Assembly (NCBI RefSeq): GCF_030813515.1 | Contig: NZ_JAUSUK010000001.1 | Coordinates: forward strand, 1,364,001 to 1,428,000 | DNA: 64,000 nt | DNA from: Rhodopseudomonas julia | GTDB taxonomy: Bacteria; Pseudomonadota; Alphaproteobacteria; Rhizobiales; Afifellaceae | Direction: 5' to 3' | Shown here: positions 10,068 through 19,175 of the stretch, piece after piece | Layout of the letters: every line of letters starts with the position of its first letter | How positions within the stretch are numbered: position 1 is the stretch's first letter | Notes under the pieces: generated by a model | What the model was told of the DNA's origin: nothing | What the model saw: only the letters and a program-made list of their open reading frames with translations | The model's database searches: none | Translations under genes and position numbers: made by a program

Positions 10068-10859
10068 TTGCTCAAAGCCCGTGTCATTCCGTGTCTCGAC
10101 GTCAAGGACGGCCGTGTCGTCAAAGGCGTCAATTTCGTAGATCTCATCGATGCCGGAGATCCGGTGGAAGCCGCCAAGGCTTACGACGCAGCCGGTGCCG
10201 ACGAGCTTTGCTTTCTCGACATCACCGCAAGCCACGAGGAGCGCGACACGCTCCTCGACGTGGTCGCCAAAACGGCGGAGCAATGCTTCATGCCCGTTAC
10301 GGTGGGCGGCGGCGTGCGGAGCGTGGAGGATGTCCGCCAGCTTCTCCTTGCCGGTGCCGACAAGGTTTCCGTCAACACCGCTGCGGTCAACGATCGCGGC
10401 TTTGTTGGCCGTGCTGCGGACAAGTTCGGCGATCAGTGCATCGTCGTTGCCATCGATGCCAAGACGGTAGCTCCCGGTCACTGGGAGATCTTCACCCATG
10501 GTGGGCGCAAGCCGACCGGCATCGACGCCGTCGAATATGCCCGCGAAGTCGTGTCTCTGGGCGCCGGCGAGATCCTTCTGACCTCTATGGATCGCGACGG
10601 CACGAAGACGGGCTTCGATCTCGCTCTGACGCGAGCGATCGCGGATGCGGTCCGCGTTCCGGTCATCGCCTCCGGCGGTGTCGGGACGCTCGATCATCTG
10701 GTGGAAGGCATCCGCGACGGCCATGCGACGGCCGTGCTCGCGGCTTCGATCTTCCATTTCGGCACCTATAGCATCGCGGAAGCCAAGGCCCACATGGCGC
10801 GCGCAGGCATCCCCGTGCGTACGCTTCCGCAGGAGAAAGCCCGGATGGGCATGTCATGA
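10068..10859 (+). CDS. hisF: Imidazole glycerol phosphate synthase, cyclase subunit
   Basis: HisF uses ammonia from HisH to turn PRFAR into imidazole glycerol phosphate and AICAR. From the TTG at 10068 the protein starts [20 protein letters not shown], placing catalytic Asp11 correctly, and GGAG lies six bases upstream. A longer in-frame TTG at 10026 would add 14 unrelated residues, so I reject it. The second acid (VVAIDAKTV) and phosphate loops ([16 protein letters not shown]) are present. At 263 residues it is full length. It overlaps hisE by four bases. Confidence 0.96.
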   Translation: MLKARVIPCLDVKDGRVVKGVNFVDLIDAGDPVEAAKAYDAAGADELCFLDITASHEERDTLLDVVAKTAEQCFMPVTVGGGVRSVEDVRQLLLAGADKVSVNTAAVNDRGFVGRAADKFGDQCIVVAIDAKTVAPGHWEIFTHGGRKPTGIDAVEYAREVVSLGAGEILLTSMDRDGTKTGFDLALTRAIADAVRVPVIASGGVGTLDHLVEGIRDGHATAVLAASIFHFGTYSIAEAKAHMARAGIPVRTLPQEKARMGMS

Positions 10860-11194
10860 CCGATTTTACGCTGGAAGAACTCGCCGCCACGATCGACGAG
10901 CGCGCCGCCTCTGGTGACGACAATTCCTATACAGCCAGGCTTCTCGGGAAAGGCGTTGCGAAATGCGCCCAGAAGCTCGGCGAAGAAGCCGTTGAGGCTG
11001 CAATCGCGGCGGCGGAGCGCGACAATCAGGCGCTCACCAAAGAGGCGGCCGACGTTCTCTATCACCTCCTCGTCCTCTTGCGCGCCGCGGGCGTCTCCTT
11101 CGACGAGGTCAAGGCCGAGCTTCAGAGCCGCACAAGGCAAAGCGGCCTCGATGAGAAGCGCTCGCGCGGCCCCAGCGCCGACTGGAAGAGCTGA
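10856..11194 (+). CDS. hisE: Phosphoribosyl-ATP pyrophosphatase
   Basis: HisE removes pyrophosphate from phosphoribosyl-ATP, the second step of histidine synthesis. The 112-residue all-helical MazG-like protein carries the metal-binding pattern [13 protein letters not shown]...[14 protein letters not shown]. It is the stand-alone form, not fused to HisI. It overlaps hisF (ATGA) and its stop shares a base with the coaA start. Confidence 0.95.
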   Translation: MTDFTLEELAATIDERAASGDDNSYTARLLGKGVAKCAQKLGEEAVEAAIAAAERDNQALTKEAADVLYHLLVLLRAAGVSFDEVKAELQSRTRQSGLDEKRSRGPSADWKS

Positions 11195-12147
11195 TGGATC
11201 AAGTGTCTCCGCGCTCGCTCTCGCCCTATCGGTATTTCAGCGTCGAGGAATGGTCGAAACTGCGCGCCGACACGCCGATGACCCTCTCGGCGGAAGAGGT
11301 CCACGCGCTCAAGTCGATGAACGACCCGATCTCGATCAGCGAGGCGGAGGCGATCTATCTGCCCTTGTCGCGGCTTCTGTCCTTCCACGTTGAAGCCAAG
11401 GACAAGCTTTATGCCGTGCGCTCGAAATTCCTCGGCGCAAAAGAAGGCAAGATGCCGTTCATCATCGGTATCGCCGGCTCCGTGGCGGTCGGCAAATCGA
11501 CCACGGCCCGCATCCTGAAGGAACTGATGGCACGCTGGCCGGGCCATCCGCGCGTCTCCCTCGTCACCACCGACGGCTTTCTCTATCCGAACGCGGTTCT
11601 GGCGAAGGAAGGCATGATGGAGCGCAAGGGGTTTCCCGAGAGCTACGACGTCGCAACGCTTCTGCGCTTTCTCTCCGACATCAAGGCCGGCAAGCGCAAG
11701 GTGAGCGCCCCGGTCTACTCCCACCTCACCTACGATATCGTGCCGGGTGAGACCTTGACCGTCGATCAGCCGGACATTCTGATCGTCGAAGGCCTCAACG
11801 TCCTGCAGACCCGGGATCTGCCGCGTGACGGCAAGGAAGTCCCCTTCGTCTCCGACTTCTTCAACTTCTCCATCTATATCGACGCGGACGACGACGTCAT
11901 CCGCCGCTGGTATATCGACCGCTTCATGAGCCTCAAGGGAACGCGGTTTACCGATCCGAGGTCGTATTTTCATCGCTATGCCAATATCGCAGACGATGAA
12001 GCGCGCCGCGTCGCAGAGGGCCTTTGGGAGCGCATCAACCTCGTCAATCTCGACGAGAACATCCGCCCGACCCGGCCGCGGGCCGATCTCATCATCGGCA
12101 AAGCGGGCGACCATTCGGTCAATGAAGTGGCGCTGAGGAAACTGTGA
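11194..12147 (+). CDS. coaA: Type I pantothenate kinase
   Basis: CoaA phosphorylates pantothenate, the first step of coenzyme A synthesis. The 317-residue protein has the N-terminal [11 protein letters not shown] element and the P-loop GSVAVGKST at 95-103, and contains DGFLYPN and the HLTYDI region typical of the prokaryotic type I enzyme. Its ATG shares one base with the hisE stop. The hisE-coaA pairing is common in rhizobia and has no known metabolic reason. Confidence 0.96.
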   Translation: MDQVSPRSLSPYRYFSVEEWSKLRADTPMTLSAEEVHALKSMNDPISISEAEAIYLPLSRLLSFHVEAKDKLYAVRSKFLGAKEGKMPFIIGIAGSVAVGKSTTARILKELMARWPGHPRVSLVTTDGFLYPNAVLAKEGMMERKGFPESYDVATLLRFLSDIKAGKRKVSAPVYSHLTYDIVPGETLTVDQPDILIVEGLNVLQTRDLPRDGKEVPFVSDFFNFSIYIDADDDVIRRWYIDRFMSLKGTRFTDPRSYFHRYANIADDEARRVAEGLWERINLVNLDENIRPTRPRADLIIGKAGDHSVNEVALRKL

Positions 12148-12149
12148 CG

Positions 12150-12887
12150 ATGCTGAAGACCAAGGATTCTGCCGCAAGCCGAGATATTCGCCCGCGCGAC
12201 GCGCGCGATCGGCTGATCGTCGGCCTCGACCTCCCCGACCTTGCGGCTGCCCGTGCCATGGTGGAGACGCTGGAAGACGCGGTGACTTTCTACAAGATCG
12301 GCATGGAACTGGTCTTTGCGGGCGGTCTCGACCTCATCGAGCCGCTCCGGGCGGAGGGAAAGCGCGTTTTCCTCGATATGAAGCTTCTCGACATCGACAA
12401 TACGGTCGCGGGAGGTATCACCAATCTTGCCCGGCTCGGGGCGACGCTCACCACCGTCCACGCCTATCCAAAGGCGATGCGGGCCGCGGCCGCCGCACGA
12501 GGCGAGGCCGATCTCGGGCTTCTTGCCGTGACCGTTCTCACCTCGATGGATGATACGGATCTCACCGAGGCGGGTTATGCGGAGGGTGCCGCGGAGCTCG
12601 TCCGCCGACGCGCCGCGCAGGCCCGTGCCAGCGGCATCGACGGCATCGTCTGCTCGCCGCTCGAGGCGGAGGCGATGCGCGCCCTTCTCGGTCCCGATAT
12701 GCTGATCGTGACGCCCGGCGTGCGCCCGAAATCGGCAGCGAGCGACGACCAGAAACGCGTGATGACACCGGCCGACGCCTTGCGGGCGGGCGCCGATTAC
12801 CTCGTCGTTGCCCGGCCGGTGGTAAAGGCCGCCGATCCGAAAGCCTCGGCCCAGGCGATTGTGGACGAAATCGAAGCGAATTGCTGA
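12150..12887 (+). CDS. pyrF: Orotidine 5'-phosphate decarboxylase
   Basis: PyrF decarboxylates OMP to UMP, the last step of UMP synthesis. The (beta/alpha)8 barrel shows substrate motif [10 protein letters not shown], the catalytic D-K-x-x-D array in [12 protein letters not shown], and the phosphate loop VTPGVRP. About 245 residues is normal. I place the start at the ATG 12150, with gaggaa about ten bases upstream; a GTG at 12144 overlapping the coaA stop is the alternative. Confidence 0.95.
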   Translation: MLKTKDSAASRDIRPRDARDRLIVGLDLPDLAAARAMVETLEDAVTFYKIGMELVFAGGLDLIEPLRAEGKRVFLDMKLLDIDNTVAGGITNLARLGATLTTVHAYPKAMRAAAAARGEADLGLLAVTVLTSMDDTDLTEAGYAEGAAELVRRRAAQARASGIDGIVCSPLEAEAMRALLGPDMLIVTPGVRPKSAASDDQKRVMTPADALRAGADYLVVARPVVKAADPKASAQAIVDEIEANC

Positions 12888-12898
12888 AGGAGGAAAGA

Positions 12899-13210
12899 AT
12901 GCCAAAGGGCTACTGGATCGCCCGCGTCGACGTGCGCGACCCCGAGCGCTACAAGGATTATGTCTCCGGCGCCGCTCCGGCCTTTGCACGCTTCAAGGGC
13001 AAGTTTCTCGTCCGCGGCGGCCTCATGCATTCGCTGGAAGGAAATTCGCGTGCCCGCAATGTGGTCATCGAATTTGCCTCCGTCGAGGATGCCCTCGCCT
13101 GCTACCATTCGCCCGAATACCAGGCCGCACGCGAGCACCGGGTGGCGGTTTCGGACGCGGAGCTCGTGATCGTGGAAGGCTATTCGGGTCCGCAGCCCGG
13201 CGCGTCCTGA
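12899..13210 (+). CDS. DUF1330 protein, dimeric ferredoxin-like fold
   Basis: This 103-residue protein starts MPKGYWIARVDVRDPERYKDY, a typical DUF1330 opening, and continues with FLVRGG and VIEFASVEDALACYHSPEYQAA. The family adopts a small alpha/beta barrel-like dimer and has no settled function. The ATG at 12899 follows a very strong ribosome site (aaggaggaaag) eleven bases after pyrF, so it is probably in the same transcript. Confidence 0.8.
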   Translation: MPKGYWIARVDVRDPERYKDYVSGAAPAFARFKGKFLVRGGLMHSLEGNSRARNVVIEFASVEDALACYHSPEYQAAREHRVAVSDAELVIVEGYSGPQPGAS

Positions 13211-13214
13211 TCCA

Positions 13215-13997
13215 ATGCGCGAGACGCCCTCCCCTGACGGCGCGCCCCATTCGGCGGAACCGGATCTCAGCGCGGAGGAAATCGAGCGCTACGCCCGCCA
13301 CATCGTCCTGCCCGAGGTCGGGGGCCCCGGCCAGAAGCGCTTCAAGCGCACCCGCGTCCTGATCGTCGGAGCCGGGGGGCTCGGCTCGCCGGTCGCTCTT
13401 TATCTGGCGGCCGCCGGCATCGGCCGGCTCGGCCTCGTCGATGACGACCTCGTCACGCTTTCCAATCTGCAGCGGCAGATCATTCATGCGAGCGCCGATC
13501 TCGGCATGCCGAAGGTGGAGAGCGCCAGACGAGCTCTTGCCCGCATCAATCCCCATGTCGCCGTCGACGCCCACAGGACGCGGCTGATGCAGGACAACGC
13601 CTCCGATCTCGTCGCGGGTTACGACATTGTCGTCGATGGCTCCGACAATTCCGCCACGCGCTTCCTTCTTCCGGATATCTGCGAGACGGCCCAAAAACCA
13701 CTGGTGACGGGTGCGGTCGGCCGTTTCGACGGGTCCGTGACGACCCTCCTGCCCTTTGAGAACGACAATCCCCGTTACCGCGATGTCTTTCCAAAGCCGC
13801 CGCCCGAAGGGCTCGTGCCGAGCTGCGCCGAAGCCGGCATTCTGGGCGCGCTCACCGGCGTCATCGGGTCGATCCAGGCGCTTGAGGTCATGAAACTCGC
13901 GGCAGGCTTCGGCGAGCCTTTGATCGGGCGACTTCTCCTCTACGACGCCCTCTCCCAACGCTTCGAGACGATCGCCTACAAGCGCCGCAAGCGCTGA
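13215..13997 (+). CDS. ThiF/MoeB-family adenylyltransferase
   Basis: E1-like enzymes of this family adenylate the C-terminal glycine of a ubiquitin-like sulfur carrier (MoaD or ThiS). The 260-residue protein has the nucleotide loop VGAGGLGSPVALYLAAAG, the D-N-L-x-R-Q motif SNLQRQIIH, VDGSDNSATRFL, and a Cys in VPSCAEAG at the thioester position. Unlike E. coli MoeB it lacks the two CxxC zinc pairs. It has no rhodanese domain. MoeB-like or HesA-like function cannot be separated from motifs; no moa or thi gene is nearby. Confidence 0.8.
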   Translation: MRETPSPDGAPHSAEPDLSAEEIERYARHIVLPEVGGPGQKRFKRTRVLIVGAGGLGSPVALYLAAAGIGRLGLVDDDLVTLSNLQRQIIHASADLGMPKVESARRALARINPHVAVDAHRTRLMQDNASDLVAGYDIVVDGSDNSATRFLLPDICETAQKPLVTGAVGRFDGSVTTLLPFENDNPRYRDVFPKPPPEGLVPSCAEAGILGALTGVIGSIQALEVMKLAAGFGEPLIGRLLLYDALSQRFETIAYKRRKR

Positions 13998-14035
13998 GCC
14001 TCATTGTGCCGAAGCTCTGGCCCGGCGCGCGACGG

Positions 14036-15034
14036 CTAGACCGAAAGCGGCAGCACGCGGTCCGGCGGCTTGTGCCCGTCCATCCAAGTGCGGATGTTGA
14101 TGATCACCTTCTCACCCATCTCGATGCGGCCCTCGATCGTGGCCGAGCCCATATGCGGCAGAAGCACCGCCTTGCCTTCCTGGGCAAGCTTGATGAGCTT
14201 GGGATCAATTGCAGGCTCGCCTTCGAAAACGTCGAGACCGGCGCCGGCGAGGGAGTTCGTCTCCAGGCATTCGATCAAGGCCGCCTCGTCGATGACCTCG
14301 CCGCGCGCGGTGTTCACCAGATAGGCATCCGGGCGCATCAGCTTCAGGCGCCGGCGGGAGAGAAGGTGGAAGGTGGCCGGCGTGTGCGGGCAATTGACGG
14401 AGATGATGTCCATGCGCGCCAGCATCTGGTCGAGCGAATCCCAATAGGTCGCTTCCAGCTCTTCCTCGGTCTTCGGATCGACAGGCCGGCGGTTGTGATA
14501 GTGGATCGACAGGCCGAAGGCCTGGGCGCGGCGGGCGACCGCCGTGCCAATCCGACCCATACCGACGATGCCGAGACGTTTTCCCCAAATGCGATGGCCA
14601 AGCATCCAGGTCGGCGACCAGCCGGGCCAGGACAGGCCGTTCGGTAGGATCTGCGCCCCTTCTGCCAGTCGCCGTGGGACGGCAAGCATCAGCGCCATGG
14701 TCATATCGGCGGTGTCGCCCGTCAAAACGTTCGGCGTATTGGTGACGGTGATGCCGCGCTCATAGGCGGCCCCGATATCGATGTTGTCGATGCCGTTGCC
14801 GAAATTGGCGATGAGCTTCAAGTTCGGTCCGGATTGGGACAGCGCTGCGGCGTCCAACCGATCGGTGACCGTCGGCACGAGTACGTCCGCAGTGCGCAAC
14901 GCCTCCACCAGCTCCGCCTGCGACAGCGGCCGGTCCTCCAGATTGAGGTCGGCGCGAAACAGCTCTCGCATCCGCGTCTCCACCGGATCGGGGAGTTTGC
15001 GCGTTACGACGACGTGCGGTTTCGCCTTGGTCAT
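14036..15034 (-). CDS. D-isomer-specific 2-hydroxyacid dehydrogenase (glyoxylate reductase-like)
   Basis: The 332-residue NAD(P)-dependent enzyme has the substrate-domain motif LIANFGNGIDNID and Rossmann loop GIVGMGRIGTAVARRA near residues 155-170. The catalytic Arg lies in NTARGEVIDE, the Glu in GLDVFEGEP and the His in LLPHMGSAT. It most resembles rhizobial GyaR-type glyoxylate/hydroxypyruvate reductases. The motif at the cofactor pocket (HNRRP) hints at NADP preference. It is a single gene, convergent with the ThiF cluster. Confidence 0.88.
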   Translation of the reverse strand: MTKAKPHVVVTRKLPDPVETRMRELFRADLNLEDRPLSQAELVEALRTADVLVPTVTDRLDAAALSQSGPNLKLIANFGNGIDNIDIGAAYERGITVTNTPNVLTGDTADMTMALMLAVPRRLAEGAQILPNGLSWPGWSPTWMLGHRIWGKRLGIVGMGRIGTAVARRAQAFGLSIHYHNRRPVDPKTEEELEATYWDSLDQMLARMDIISVNCPHTPATFHLLSRRRLKLMRPDAYLVNTARGEVIDEAALIECLETNSLAGAGLDVFEGEPAIDPKLIKLAQEGKAVLLPHMGSATIEGRIEMGEKVIINIRTWMDGHKPPDRVLPLSV

Positions 15035-15185
15035 GCACCACCTCTCCTTGGCGGCCCCCGCGGGAGCGACCGGCTGCCTTTAACATCTCTCTAGCAAAGG
15101 GCTGCTCAAAAACAAGGAACGAAGCGGCGCTTGGCCTCGCGGCGGAATGGCGCTAACACCTCCCGGTGTGATTTTCCGACCGCAG

Positions 15186-15734
15186 ATGATGCGCCCTCTC
15201 CTCTTCCTCCGTTCTCGTCTCAGCCTTCTTCTTGTCTTGGCCGTACTCGCCGTGGCGTGGCCGGGCGAGCCTGGATGGGCGCAGGCACCCAAAGTGGGCC
15301 CGAGCGGCTATCCATTACCACGCTTCGTCAGCTTGAAATCAAATGCCGTCAACGTCCGCAAGGGGCCCGGCAAAAACTACGGCATTGCCTGGCGCTTCGT
15401 ACGGGCCGGTCTGCCGGTCGAGATCATCCAGGAATTCGAAACCTGGCGGAAGGTGCGTGATTCGGATGGCGCGGAAGGCTGGATCCACCAAAGCCTCCTG
15501 TCCGGGCGGCGTACGGCGATCGTGGCGCCTTGGGCCAAGGGTGAGCGCTTCAATGCCCATTCGGAGGCAAGCGAGACAGCGCGGGTGACGGCCATTCTCG
15601 AATCGGGCGTGGTGACGGACGTGGTGCGCTGCCGCGAGGGTTGGTGCGACGTGCGCGGCGACAATTACGAAGGCTGGGTGGAGCAGAATTCGCTCTGGGG
15701 CGTCTATCCCAACGAAAACGTCTCCGACGGCTGA
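15186..15734 (+). CDS. Secreted bacterial SH3-domain protein
   Basis: The start has two adjacent ATGs (15186, 15189); a longer form from 15147 is possible but would put 13 residues before the signal peptide. The N-terminus LFLRSRLSLLLVLAVLAVAW, ending near GWAQA, is a signal peptide. The rest has two SH3-like repeats: NVRKGPGKNYGIAWRF...GWIHQSLLSG and RFNAHSEASETARVTAIL...GWVEQNSLWG. Such proteins sit in the periplasm and may bind peptidoglycan; the enzymatic role, if any, is unknown. Confidence 0.8.
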   Translation: MMRPLLFLRSRLSLLLVLAVLAVAWPGEPGWAQAPKVGPSGYPLPRFVSLKSNAVNVRKGPGKNYGIAWRFVRAGLPVEIIQEFETWRKVRDSDGAEGWIHQSLLSGRRTAIVAPWAKGERFNAHSEASETARVTAILESGVVTDVVRCREGWCDVRGDNYEGWVEQNSLWGVYPNENVSDG

Positions 15735-15773
15735 CCGCACCGCCATCCGCGATATTATCGGGGATGCTTTCGT

Positions 15774-16601
15774 TCACCCTTTCACACCTCCGGCCGTCAG
15801 GCCTGAGACGATCTTGCGCTGGAAAATCAGCACGAGAACGATGAGCGGCACCGTCACGACGACGGATGCCGCCATAATCGTTCCCCAGGGGATTTCCTGC
15901 TCGGACGCCCCCGACAGAAGCGCGATCGCCACGGGCACGGTGCGCGTGTCGTTGCTCGACACGAAGGTGAGCGCGAAGAGAAACTCGTTCCAGGCGGCGA
16001 TGAAGGCGAGAAGCCCCGTCGTCACAAGCGCCGGCCACATCAGGGGGAGAAATACCCTCATGACGATGGTCATCGGTTTTGCGCCATCGACGATCGCCGC
16101 CTCTTCGATCTCCACCGGCAAATCCCGCATGAAGGTCGTCAGCACCCAGACCGTGAAGGGCAGGGTGAAGATCATATAGGCGAGGATCAGTGAGAAGAGC
16201 GAATTGTAGAGGCCGAAGAGGCGCACCAGTTCGAAAAGTCCGGCGAGCACGGCGATCTGCGGAAACATCGAGACGGCGAGAATCGTCAAAAGCAGGATGC
16301 TGCGGCCGCGAAATTCGATACGCGACAGGGCATAGGCCGCCGTCACCGCCAGGAAGAGAGAGATCGCCACCACCACGAAGGCGACGATGACGGAATTCAA
16401 GATGTTGAGCGGGAAGACACCGTTGACGAGCACGTCGCGATAATTGGCGAGCGAGAAATCCGTCGGCAGATAGTCGACGCGAAAGAGCGCCGTGCCTGAT
16501 TTGAAGCTCGTCAGGATGGCGTAATAGAACGGGAAAACTGAGAAGAGCACGATCAGGACGACGAGCCCATAAAAGGCAGCGCGCTTCACGAAGACGGGCA
16601 T
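15774..16601 (-). CDS. Carbohydrate ABC transporter permease (MalG type)
   Basis: This is the inner-membrane permease of a CUT1-type sugar importer. The 275-residue protein has six membrane segments and the EAA loop [20 protein letters not shown] near residues 175-195, which contacts the ATPase. It follows the first permease gene with one base between them and is last in the operon. No ATPase gene lies before the convergent SH3 gene, so the energiser must be encoded elsewhere. Confidence 0.92.
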   Translation of the reverse strand: MPVFVKRAAFYGLVVLIVLFSVFPFYYAILTSFKSGTALFRVDYLPTDFSLANYRDVLVNGVFPLNILNSVIVAFVVVAISLFLAVTAAYALSRIEFRGRSILLLTILAVSMFPQIAVLAGLFELVRLFGLYNSLFSLILAYMIFTLPFTVWVLTTFMRDLPVEIEEAAIVDGAKPMTIVMRVFLPLMWPALVTTGLLAFIAAWNEFLFALTFVSSNDTRTVPVAIALLSGASEQEIPWGTIMAASVVVTVPLIVLVLIFQRKIVSGLTAGGVKG

Positions 16602-16602
16602 G

Positions 16603-17598
16603 TCAGCGCCCTCCCCCGAGATTGAGCCGAGCCGCCTTGATGTAGACGAGCGTGATCGCCGCGATCACCAGGAAGAGCAGCGTCGAGGCCGCCGAGCCGT
16701 AGGCGAACTGGTCGAACTGGAAGAGGTTTTCCTGAGCGAAAACCGACATCGTCTTGGTTTCGGTGTTGTTGGGCGTCAGCACGTAGATGAGATCGAAGAC
16801 GCGCAGGGCATCGAGGGCCCGAAAGATGACGGCGACCAGGATCGCCGGACGAATGAGCGGCAGCGTCACTTTGAAGAAGACCTTGACCGGATGAACGCCG
16901 TCGATTTTCGCCGCTTCGTAGACGTCAGAGGGCACCATCTGCAGCCCGGCGAGGATGAGTAGCGCCATGAACGGCGTCGTCTTCCACACATCGACGATGA
17001 TGACGGCCCACATCGCCGTCTCCGGAGAGGCGGTCCAGGCGATCGGATGCGAGAGGATGCCGATCGACATCAGCATGTCGTTCAGAATGCCGAACTGGTC
17101 GTTCATCATCCAGGCCCACATCTTGGCCGAGACGATCGTCGGGATCGCCCAAGGGATGAGAACGGCAGCGCGCACAAAGCCGCGTCCCCGAAACGGGACG
17201 TTGAGCACGAGCGCCACGATGAGACCGAAGACCGTTTCGATCGAGACGGAAACGAGGGTGTAATAGACGGTGTTCCACACCGCGTTCCACCATTGAGCGT
17301 CGAAGAAGAGGCCGAACCATTCCCCGGTCCCGTCGCCATAATCGACATATTCGAAATAGTTGCGGAGGCCGACGAAGCGGGCGGCGTCGAGATCGGCCAG
17401 ACTCGCATCGGTGAAGGAGAACCAGATCGTCTGCAGAAGCGGCCAGCCGGCGACGAAAGCGAGGACGGCCAGCATGGGCGTAAGGAAGAGCCAGGCCGAT
17501 GTCAGGCGCTGCCTTGAAAGCGCGGAGCGCACCGCGGGCTGTTCTTCGGTCCGCATCGCCTCGTCGGTCGGCGGGGCGCCGAGCGTCGCGTTCGTCAT
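16603..17598 (-). CDS. Carbohydrate ABC transporter permease (MalF type)
   Basis: This is the second permease of the same importer (331 aa). It has six membrane segments after a hydrophilic N-terminal extension and the EAA loop [20 protein letters not shown]. Its ATG overlaps the binding-protein stop by four bases (17595-17598). Gene order binding protein, MalF-like, MalG-like matches ThuEFG/AglEFG-type trehalose or alpha-glucoside systems. Confidence 0.92.
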   Translation of the reverse strand: MTNATLGAPPTDEAMRTEEQPAVRSALSRQRLTSAWLFLTPMLAVLAFVAGWPLLQTIWFSFTDASLADLDAARFVGLRNYFEYVDYGDGTGEWFGLFFDAQWWNAVWNTVYYTLVSVSIETVFGLIVALVLNVPFRGRGFVRAAVLIPWAIPTIVSAKMWAWMMNDQFGILNDMLMSIGILSHPIAWTASPETAMWAVIIVDVWKTTPFMALLILAGLQMVPSDVYEAAKIDGVHPVKVFFKVTLPLIRPAILVAVIFRALDALRVFDLIYVLTPNNTETKTMSVFAQENLFQFDQFAYGSAASTLLFLVIAAITLVYIKAARLNLGGGR

Positions 17599-18860
17599 CG
17601 CCAGCCGTCCCGTTTCAGCCGACGCAGCCGGTGCTCCAGCGTCTTAAGATTGGTCTCAGCCGATGCCGCACCGGAGAGCGTCTCGTTAACGGCGGTCCAG
17701 AACTCCTTCGAGACTTCGTTGTACTGACGCTTCGTCGGTGCGGAAGGACGCGGCACTGCCTTTTCGACCACATCTGCCCATTCGGCGATGATCGGCTGGC
17801 GTTCAGCGATTTCCGGATCGTCATAGAGCGCCGGGATCGTCGGCAGCCGCGCATAGGTGAGCGCTCGCTCCTTCTGCGCTCGGCGAGACGACAGAAAGCG
17901 CACGAGCGCGATCGCTTCATCTTTGTGCTTGGAATATTTCGACACAGCGAGGTTCCAACCGCCGAGACAGGGAGCCGATCGACTGCCGGGCTCGGCGGGC
18001 AGCGTCGTCACCTCGAACTTGCCGTTGACAGGCGAATCCTCGCCGTTTGACAGCGCATAGGCGTAGGGCCAGTTGCGCATGAAGACGGCATTGCCCGTCT
18101 GCCAGACGCCGCGGGCCTCCTCTTCCTTGTAGGCGAGGACACCCGCCGGGGCGATATCCCTCACCCAGGCATGGGCCCGCTCCAGCGCCCGAGCGGCCGC
18201 CTCGTTGTTGATGGTGATCTCGCCGTCGGGAGAGACGATCTGCCCGCCGCCGCTCGAGGCGACCCATTCGAGGCCGTTGCAGGTGAGGCCTTCATACGGG
18301 GCCCCCTGAAAGACGAAGCCGTAGATCTGACGGTTGCCGGCTCTGCGTTCCTTATCCTGGATCTCTTTTGCGGTTTCGGTCAGCTCCTCCCAGGTCGTCG
18401 GCGGTGTCCTGCCGTACTTTTCCAGGAGGTCCTTGCGATAGAAGAGTGCCGGCGCGTCGGTATACATGGGGAATGCGACGAGCCGACCTTCGACGGTCTG
18501 CGATTCGATCACCGAAGGAAAATGGTCGCCGATCACGTCGGCCATGGCGTCGCGCAGATCGACAAACTGGTTGGCAAGCTGCGGTGCCCAGATCACATCG
18601 ACACGGTAGATGTCGATATCGTCGGTGCCGGCCGCCAGCCACAAACGATATTGCCCGAATTGATCGCTCGTCGAAGCCGGCATCTCGACGATGTTGACGT
18701 GGTGGCCGGTCTCCGCCTCGAATTCGGCGAGCTGCGTGCGCAATTCCTGAATATCCGCGCCGACGGAGCCCGAGACGATGGAAAGCTCGGCTGCAGAAAC
18801 CGGGCTGGTGCCAAAGGCCAATGTCGCAGCAACGGCCATAGCCGCACGGCCAAACCGCAT
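17595..18860 (-). CDS. Extracellular sugar-binding protein of ABC importer
   Basis: This is a 421-residue periplasmic cluster-B binding protein. From the ATG at 18860, which has a perfect ggaggggaac ribosome site, the N-terminus MRFGRAAMAVAATLAFGTSPVSA is a signal peptide. Family motifs include IYRVDVIWAPQLANQ, ALFYRKDLLEKYG and GGWNLAVSKYSKH. It resembles trehalose/maltose-binding proteins (ThuE group), but ligand specificity cannot be read reliably. It is first in the operon and divergent from the OlsB-like gene. Confidence 0.9.
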   Translation of the reverse strand: MRFGRAAMAVAATLAFGTSPVSAAELSIVSGSVGADIQELRTQLAEFEAETGHHVNIVEMPASTSDQFGQYRLWLAAGTDDIDIYRVDVIWAPQLANQFVDLRDAMADVIGDHFPSVIESQTVEGRLVAFPMYTDAPALFYRKDLLEKYGRTPPTTWEELTETAKEIQDKERRAGNRQIYGFVFQGAPYEGLTCNGLEWVASSGGGQIVSPDGEITINNEAAARALERAHAWVRDIAPAGVLAYKEEEARGVWQTGNAVFMRNWPYAYALSNGEDSPVNGKFEVTTLPAEPGSRSAPCLGGWNLAVSKYSKHKDEAIALVRFLSSRRAQKERALTYARLPTIPALYDDPEIAERQPIIAEWADVVEKAVPRPSAPTKRQYNEVSKEFWTAVNETLSGAASAETNLKTLEHRLRRLKRDGWR

Positions 18861-19175
18861 GTTCCCCTCCCATCCGGCCGGTATTTCCCGGCTCTTTCTG
18901 CATGATCGCTTCGCGATCTCAACGATCAACCGCAGCGCTGGTTGCGCGAAAGTCTAGCGCCTCTTGCCGCGACATTGGGAGTCCCCTTGGCGCCATCTTG
19001 TCGAATGGCGCTCGTTTCTTCCCGCCCGGCGGTCACCCGAATGCTGCCCGCGACCAATCGACCGAGATTGCGCCTCAGAGGCTCTTCAGGCGTGTCACGT
19101 CACGCCAATGTCATGTTTTTCTTATGGAATATGGCAACTCTGGTCGATGTCGGCGCGATCGTTTAAGGAAAGCGC
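18861..19175. other. Divergent intergenic region (315 bp) between sugar-binding protein and olsB-like gene
   Basis: It should hold promoters for both flanking genes. On the plus strand a 7-bp hairpin GCGCCAT / ATGGCGC (18990-18996 and 19005-19011) is followed by TCGTTTCTT, which looks like an attenuator or weak terminator in the leader of the rightward gene. A Pho-box-like element follows at 19097-19114. I see no LacI-type sugar operator that I could defend. Confidence 0.4.
19097..19114 (+). promoter_or_regulatory. Candidate PhoB (Pho) box upstream of olsB-like gene
   Basis: Two 7-mers ACGTCAC and ATGTCAT stand 11 bp apart (start to start), the spacing of PhoB half-sites (consensus CTGTCAT-N4-CTGTCAT). 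The core GTCA is exact in both and the flanks are weaker. It lies about 60 bp before the start codon. In Sinorhizobium meliloti ornithine lipid synthesis is induced by phosphate limitation, so the placement makes sense, but the match is partial. Confidence 0.3.
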
